Shown: positions 20,680-23,520 of the stretch, piece by piece | Position numbering within the stretch: position 1 is the first letter of the stretch | How the letters are laid out: each line of letters starts with the position of its first letter | Assembly: GCA_964472565.1 (NCBI GenBank) | Contig: CAYYNB010000088.1 | Span: 1-23,520, forward strand | Direction: 5' to 3' | Length of the DNA: 23,520 nt | Source: DATAMF01 sp964472565 | Lineage (GTDB): Bacteria; Chloroflexota; Anaerolineae; Aggregatilineales; Aggregatilineaceae | Position numbers and translations under genes: made by a program | Notes under the pieces: model-generated | Databases searched by the model: none | Told to the model about the DNA's origin: nothing | Seen by the model: only the letters and a program-made list of their open reading frames with translations

Positions 20680-23307
20680 ATGCAAATAACTCATCTCAAA
20701 ACCAACCATATCATCAATCCTCTGGGCTTTGCCCTGGAAAAACCAGCCTTTTCCTGGATCGTTGCCGATACCGGCGATCAGGTTCAAACTGCCGCCCAAG
20801 TCCTGGTCAGTCGTGACCCTGACTTTGCCCACATCGTTTTCGACAGCGGCAAAGTGGATGGTCCCACCATTGACAGTCTTGCCTATCGCCCGCCGCTTCA
20901 ACTCAATCCGCGCACCCGCTATTTCTGGAAGGTCAGGGTTTGGGGCGAAACCGAGAGTGCCGAAAGTGATACCGCCTGGTTTGAAACGGCGAAGATGGCC
21001 GAAGACTGGCAGGCGGCGTGGATAACCCCGGATTTCGAAGACCACCCGATTTTGTACCGGTATTTCGATCTTCCCGCGCGGGCTGTCGCGGCGCGGGCTT
21101 ATCTTTGCGGGCTGGGGCTGTATCGTTTTGATCTGAACGGGAAAAAAGTTAGCGACGAATACTTCACCCCCTACTGCAATGCCTACGACCAGTGGATCCA
21201 ATACCAGACATTTGACATCACCGATCAGCTTACGGTTGGCTCCAACTTGGTTTCCGTTATGCTCGGCAACGGGTGGTATAAGGGGCGTTATGGGGCCGAT
21301 AGAGGCGTTGTGGGGTTCTATGGGGACCGGTTTGCGCTGCTCTGCGAGCTGCATATCACGCTGGAAAATGGGGATGAGCTGAGCGTTGTCACCGATTCAA
21401 CCTGGAAAGCCCAACCATCCCCGGTTATTGTGAGCGATATATTCGATGGAGAAACCGTCGATGCGCGGATCGCGAAGACTATCCCCGCCGCAGAATCCTT
21501 CGGTGTCAAACCCATCGACATCGACTCAACCCGCCTGGAAGCCCGAAGATCACTTCCGGTTTGTATCAACGAAGAAATCAAACCCATCGCCGTGATCTAC
21601 ACACCTGCGGGCGAAACCGTGTTGGATATGGGGCAGAACATGACAGGCTGGCTTCGCTTCAAAACAAGCGCCCCGGCAGGTACCCTTATCCACCTGCAAT
21701 TTGGTGAGGTGCTGCAAAACGGCAACTTTTTCCGCGACAATCTGCGCACCGCCAAAGCCGAATACAGCTATATCGCGGATGGCACCGATGCTGTTGTGGA
21801 GCCATATTTTACCTTTTTTGGCTTCCGCTATGTCAAAGTATCGGGGTGGGTTGGCAGTCTCAATATCGATGACTTCACCGGCTGCGTGATTTATTCACAG
21901 ATGGACATCACCGGCGAGATCGTCACATCGAACGAAAAAATCAACCAACTCTTCAGAAATGCCATGTGGGGCCAAAAGGGTAATTTTCTCGACATCCCCA
22001 CCGACTGCCCGCAGCGGGATGAGCGGCTGGGGTGGACAGGCGACATCCAGGTTTTTTCCGGTACCGCTTGTTTTAATATGGATGCGGCGACATTCCTTTC
22101 CAAATTCGCCTATGATTTAGCCAAAGAGCAAACCAAGACCGGTGGCATGGTGCCTCACATCGTGCCGATGGTTAATCTGAATAAAGGCGGCTCGACGGCC
22201 TGGGCGGATGTGGCGACGATTCTGCCGTGGAATCTATACGAGTTCTACGGCGACATAAGCATTCTGGAACAGCAGTTTGAGAGCATGCGCGCCTGGGTCG
22301 ATTACATCAGGAACATTGATGATTCATCCGGTGGTAAACGGTTGTGGACCGAAGGTGTTCATTTTGGTGATTGGCTGTCTCTGGACGCATCGGATCCGAC
22401 TTCACGCCGGGGCGGAACGCCTCACGATTTTATCGCGTCGGCCTTCTATTGTTATTCGGCGCGGCTGGTGGCACGAGCCGCCTTGCAGCTCGGCCTCTTG
22501 GATCATGCGGACACCTATCAGCGTCTATCTGACGAAATCAAAGCTGCTATTCAGCAGGAATACTTCACCCCCACAGGCCGGTTGGCGGTTCCCACCCAAA
22601 CGGCCTATGTGCTGGCGCTGTTTATGGGGCTGGCCCCCGATGCGTTTCGGGAGCGCGTGAAGCACGATCTGATCGCGCGGCTCAACCAGGATAACAACCA
22701 CCTGCGCACGGGTTTTGTGGGCACACCTTACCTCTGCCGGGTGTTATCGAATATAGGAGCCAATGACCTGGCTTACACCCTGCTGCTCAACGAGGATTTC
22801 CCGTCCTGGTTATATGCTGTCAACCTGGGCGCAACGACTATCTGGGAGCGGTGGAACTCCCTCAATCCCGACGGCTCGATCAGTTCTACAGGGATGAACT
22901 CGCTCAACCACTACGCCTATGGCTCCATTGTCGAATGGATGTACCGCGATATGTGCGGGCTGAATCCCTCTTCGGGCGATGATGGTGTGACGGGCTTTCG
23001 CCGTGCCCGGATCGCGCCCAAACCGGATAAATCATTGCAGTGGGCCAACGCGCGTTATCGCTCGGCGGCGGGTTTTTATGAAAGCGGCTGGTCTTTCGCT
23101 GAAGCGGATCATCTCACCATCGAAATGATCATTCCCTTCAACGCTTCAGCCAGCATTGTGCTCCCCCATGCACAAATGGACGAGATAGAGCTTAACGGCC
23201 AGCCTTTACCCACAGGCGAACAAGTTGGCACTAGCGTCGAACTGACACTGGGTGCAGGCCGCTACAAGTTCGATTATGTGTACCACGCCGAGACCACCCA
23301 GCCCTGA
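20680..23307 (+). CDS. Alpha-L-rhamnosidase, GH78
   Basis: Inverting glycosidase that releases terminal L-rhamnose, 875 aa. The domain order is normal: N-terminal beta-sandwich (NPLGFALEKPAFSW, near 14-26), a carbohydrate-binding-like region (WQAAWITP, LYRFDLNG, LGNGWYKGRYG), a linker sandwich with LDMGQNMTGWLRF, then the (alpha/alpha)6 barrel and a C-terminal beta domain. DCPQRDERLGWTGD gives D442, acid E448, W452 and D455. TIWERW gives base E723, and H744 follows at the expected spacing. All catalytic positions match characterised enzymes. No signal peptide, so it is intracellular and presumably acts on oligosaccharides imported by an ABC transporter. The ATG has no clear SD, but the N-terminus fits the family, so the start is kept. 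Confidence 0.95.
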   Translation: MQITHLKTNHIINPLGFALEKPAFSWIVADTGDQVQTAAQVLVSRDPDFAHIVFDSGKVDGPTIDSLAYRPPLQLNPRTRYFWKVRVWGETESAESDTAWFETAKMAEDWQAAWITPDFEDHPILYRYFDLPARAVAARAYLCGLGLYRFDLNGKKVSDEYFTPYCNAYDQWIQYQTFDITDQLTVGSNLVSVMLGNGWYKGRYGADRGVVGFYGDRFALLCELHITLENGDELSVVTDSTWKAQPSPVIVSDIFDGETVDARIAKTIPAAESFGVKPIDIDSTRLEARRSLPVCINEEIKPIAVIYTPAGETVLDMGQNMTGWLRFKTSAPAGTLIHLQFGEVLQNGNFFRDNLRTAKAEYSYIADGTDAVVEPYFTFFGFRYVKVSGWVGSLNIDDFTGCVIYSQMDITGEIVTSNEKINQLFRNAMWGQKGNFLDIPTDCPQRDERLGWTGDIQVFSGTACFNMDAATFLSKFAYDLAKEQTKTGGMVPHIVPMVNLNKGGSTAWADVATILPWNLYEFYGDISILEQQFESMRAWVDYIRNIDDSSGGKRLWTEGVHFGDWLSLDASDPTSRRGGTPHDFIASAFYCYSARLVARAALQLGLLDHADTYQRLSDEIKAAIQQEYFTPTGRLAVPTQTAYVLALFMGLAPDAFRERVKHDLIARLNQDNNHLRTGFVGTPYLCRVLSNIGANDLAYTLLLNEDFPSWLYAVNLGATTIWERWNSLNPDGSISSTGMNSLNHYAYGSIVEWMYRDMCGLNPSSGDDGVTGFRRARIAPKPDKSLQWANARYRSAAGFYESGWSFAEADHLTIEMIIPFNASASIVLPHAQMDEIELNGQPLPTGEQVGTSVELTLGAGRYKFDYVYHAETTQP

Positions 23308-23324
23308 CCGGATCGAAGCAATAA

Positions 23325-23347
23325 GCGGGGCTGCTCAGCAGCCCCGC
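23325..23347 (+). terminator. Strong GC hairpin after the GH78 gene
   Basis: GCGGGGCTGC (23325-23334), loop TCA, GCAGCCCCGC (23338-23347): a perfect 10-bp stem 17 nt after the GH78 stop codon. There is no T run on either side, so termination would be weak by the classical rule, but position and stability fit a terminator. Confidence 0.55.
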
Positions 23348-23520
23348 CTGTAATCCTTGCATTATTAACTATCGAAGTTAACCATCCAAGTTAGTCACTC
23401 AATGGGATGACATTTCCGAACATCCGTGCTATCCTGTTCGTATCCCCCAACATCGCCCGTTACCAACGACTAATAACTTCAAAGGGGGGCAGCACTCAGA
23501 AGTTCAACAAATTTCCCCGT
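23348..23520. other. Non-coding end of window
   Basis: About 170 nt with no recognisable gene. A small inverted repeat TTAACT/AGTTAA lies near 23366-23379. It may be the leader of a gene beyond the right edge. Confidence 0.3.

Noticed and set aside
1..23520. CRISPR array, toxin-antitoxin, phage defence or other novel multi-gene system
   Set aside because: No spaced direct-repeat array, nuclease, reverse transcriptase or unknown gene cluster was seen; nearly every gene belongs to a recognisable metabolic or transport family.

Overview
The window looks like ordinary chromosomal DNA from a free-living, sugar-using bacterium. Gene density is high, GC is near half, and SD sequences and sigma-70-type promoters are clear. 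The mix of a ROK-controlled sugar importer, a LacI-controlled ATPase-less sugar importer, Gfo/Idh oxidoreductase, GH43 and GH78 fits Anaerolineae-like Chloroflexota. That assignment is an inference from gene content only; no marker gene for taxonomy is present. I see no tRNA, rRNA, CRISPR array, insertion sequence or phage gene.

Layout. (1) 1-2651: the 5' end of a sugar ABC-transporter binding-protein gene (minus strand, running off the left edge) is divergent from a ROK repressor gene. The 302-nt gap holds two strong opposed promoters and repeated AACAAAAT boxes that are probable operators. A single-domain response regulator follows the ROK gene. (2) 2707-9862, minus strand: amt (ammonium channel) followed by a complete seven-gene mrpABCDEFG Na+/H+ antiporter operon with tightly packed or overlapping genes. 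Two long hairpins lie at the amt-mrpA junction. (3) 9863-13302: a gene-poor 0.5-kb stretch, then a tRNA-dihydrouridine synthase gene (plus) meeting a panE-hom pair (minus) tail to tail with a 17-bp overlap. (4) 13451-18337: a minus-strand sugar ABC operon (permease, permease, binding protein, strong terminator) divergent from a LacI-family regulator. The divergent promoters each carry a LacI-type operator near the expected +1. (5) 18363-23307: a Gfo/Idh/MocA oxidoreductase directly after lacI, a convergent GH43 enzyme, and a divergent GH78 alpha-L-rhamnosidase, both enzymes without signal peptides.

How the parts work together. Regions 4 and 5 read as a locus that imports plant-derived oligosaccharides (probably rhamnose- and arabinose/xylose-containing) intact and trims them in the cytoplasm, under LacI control. 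It lacks its own ABC ATPase, so a shared one elsewhere is expected. Region 2 groups ammonium uptake with sodium/proton exchange.

I did not find a convincing undescribed system. The most useful second looks are the two well-formed divergent control regions, the amt start-region sequence duplicated in the amt-mrpA hairpin, a missing conserved lysine in MrpA, and an aspartate where GH43 usually has its acid glutamate.
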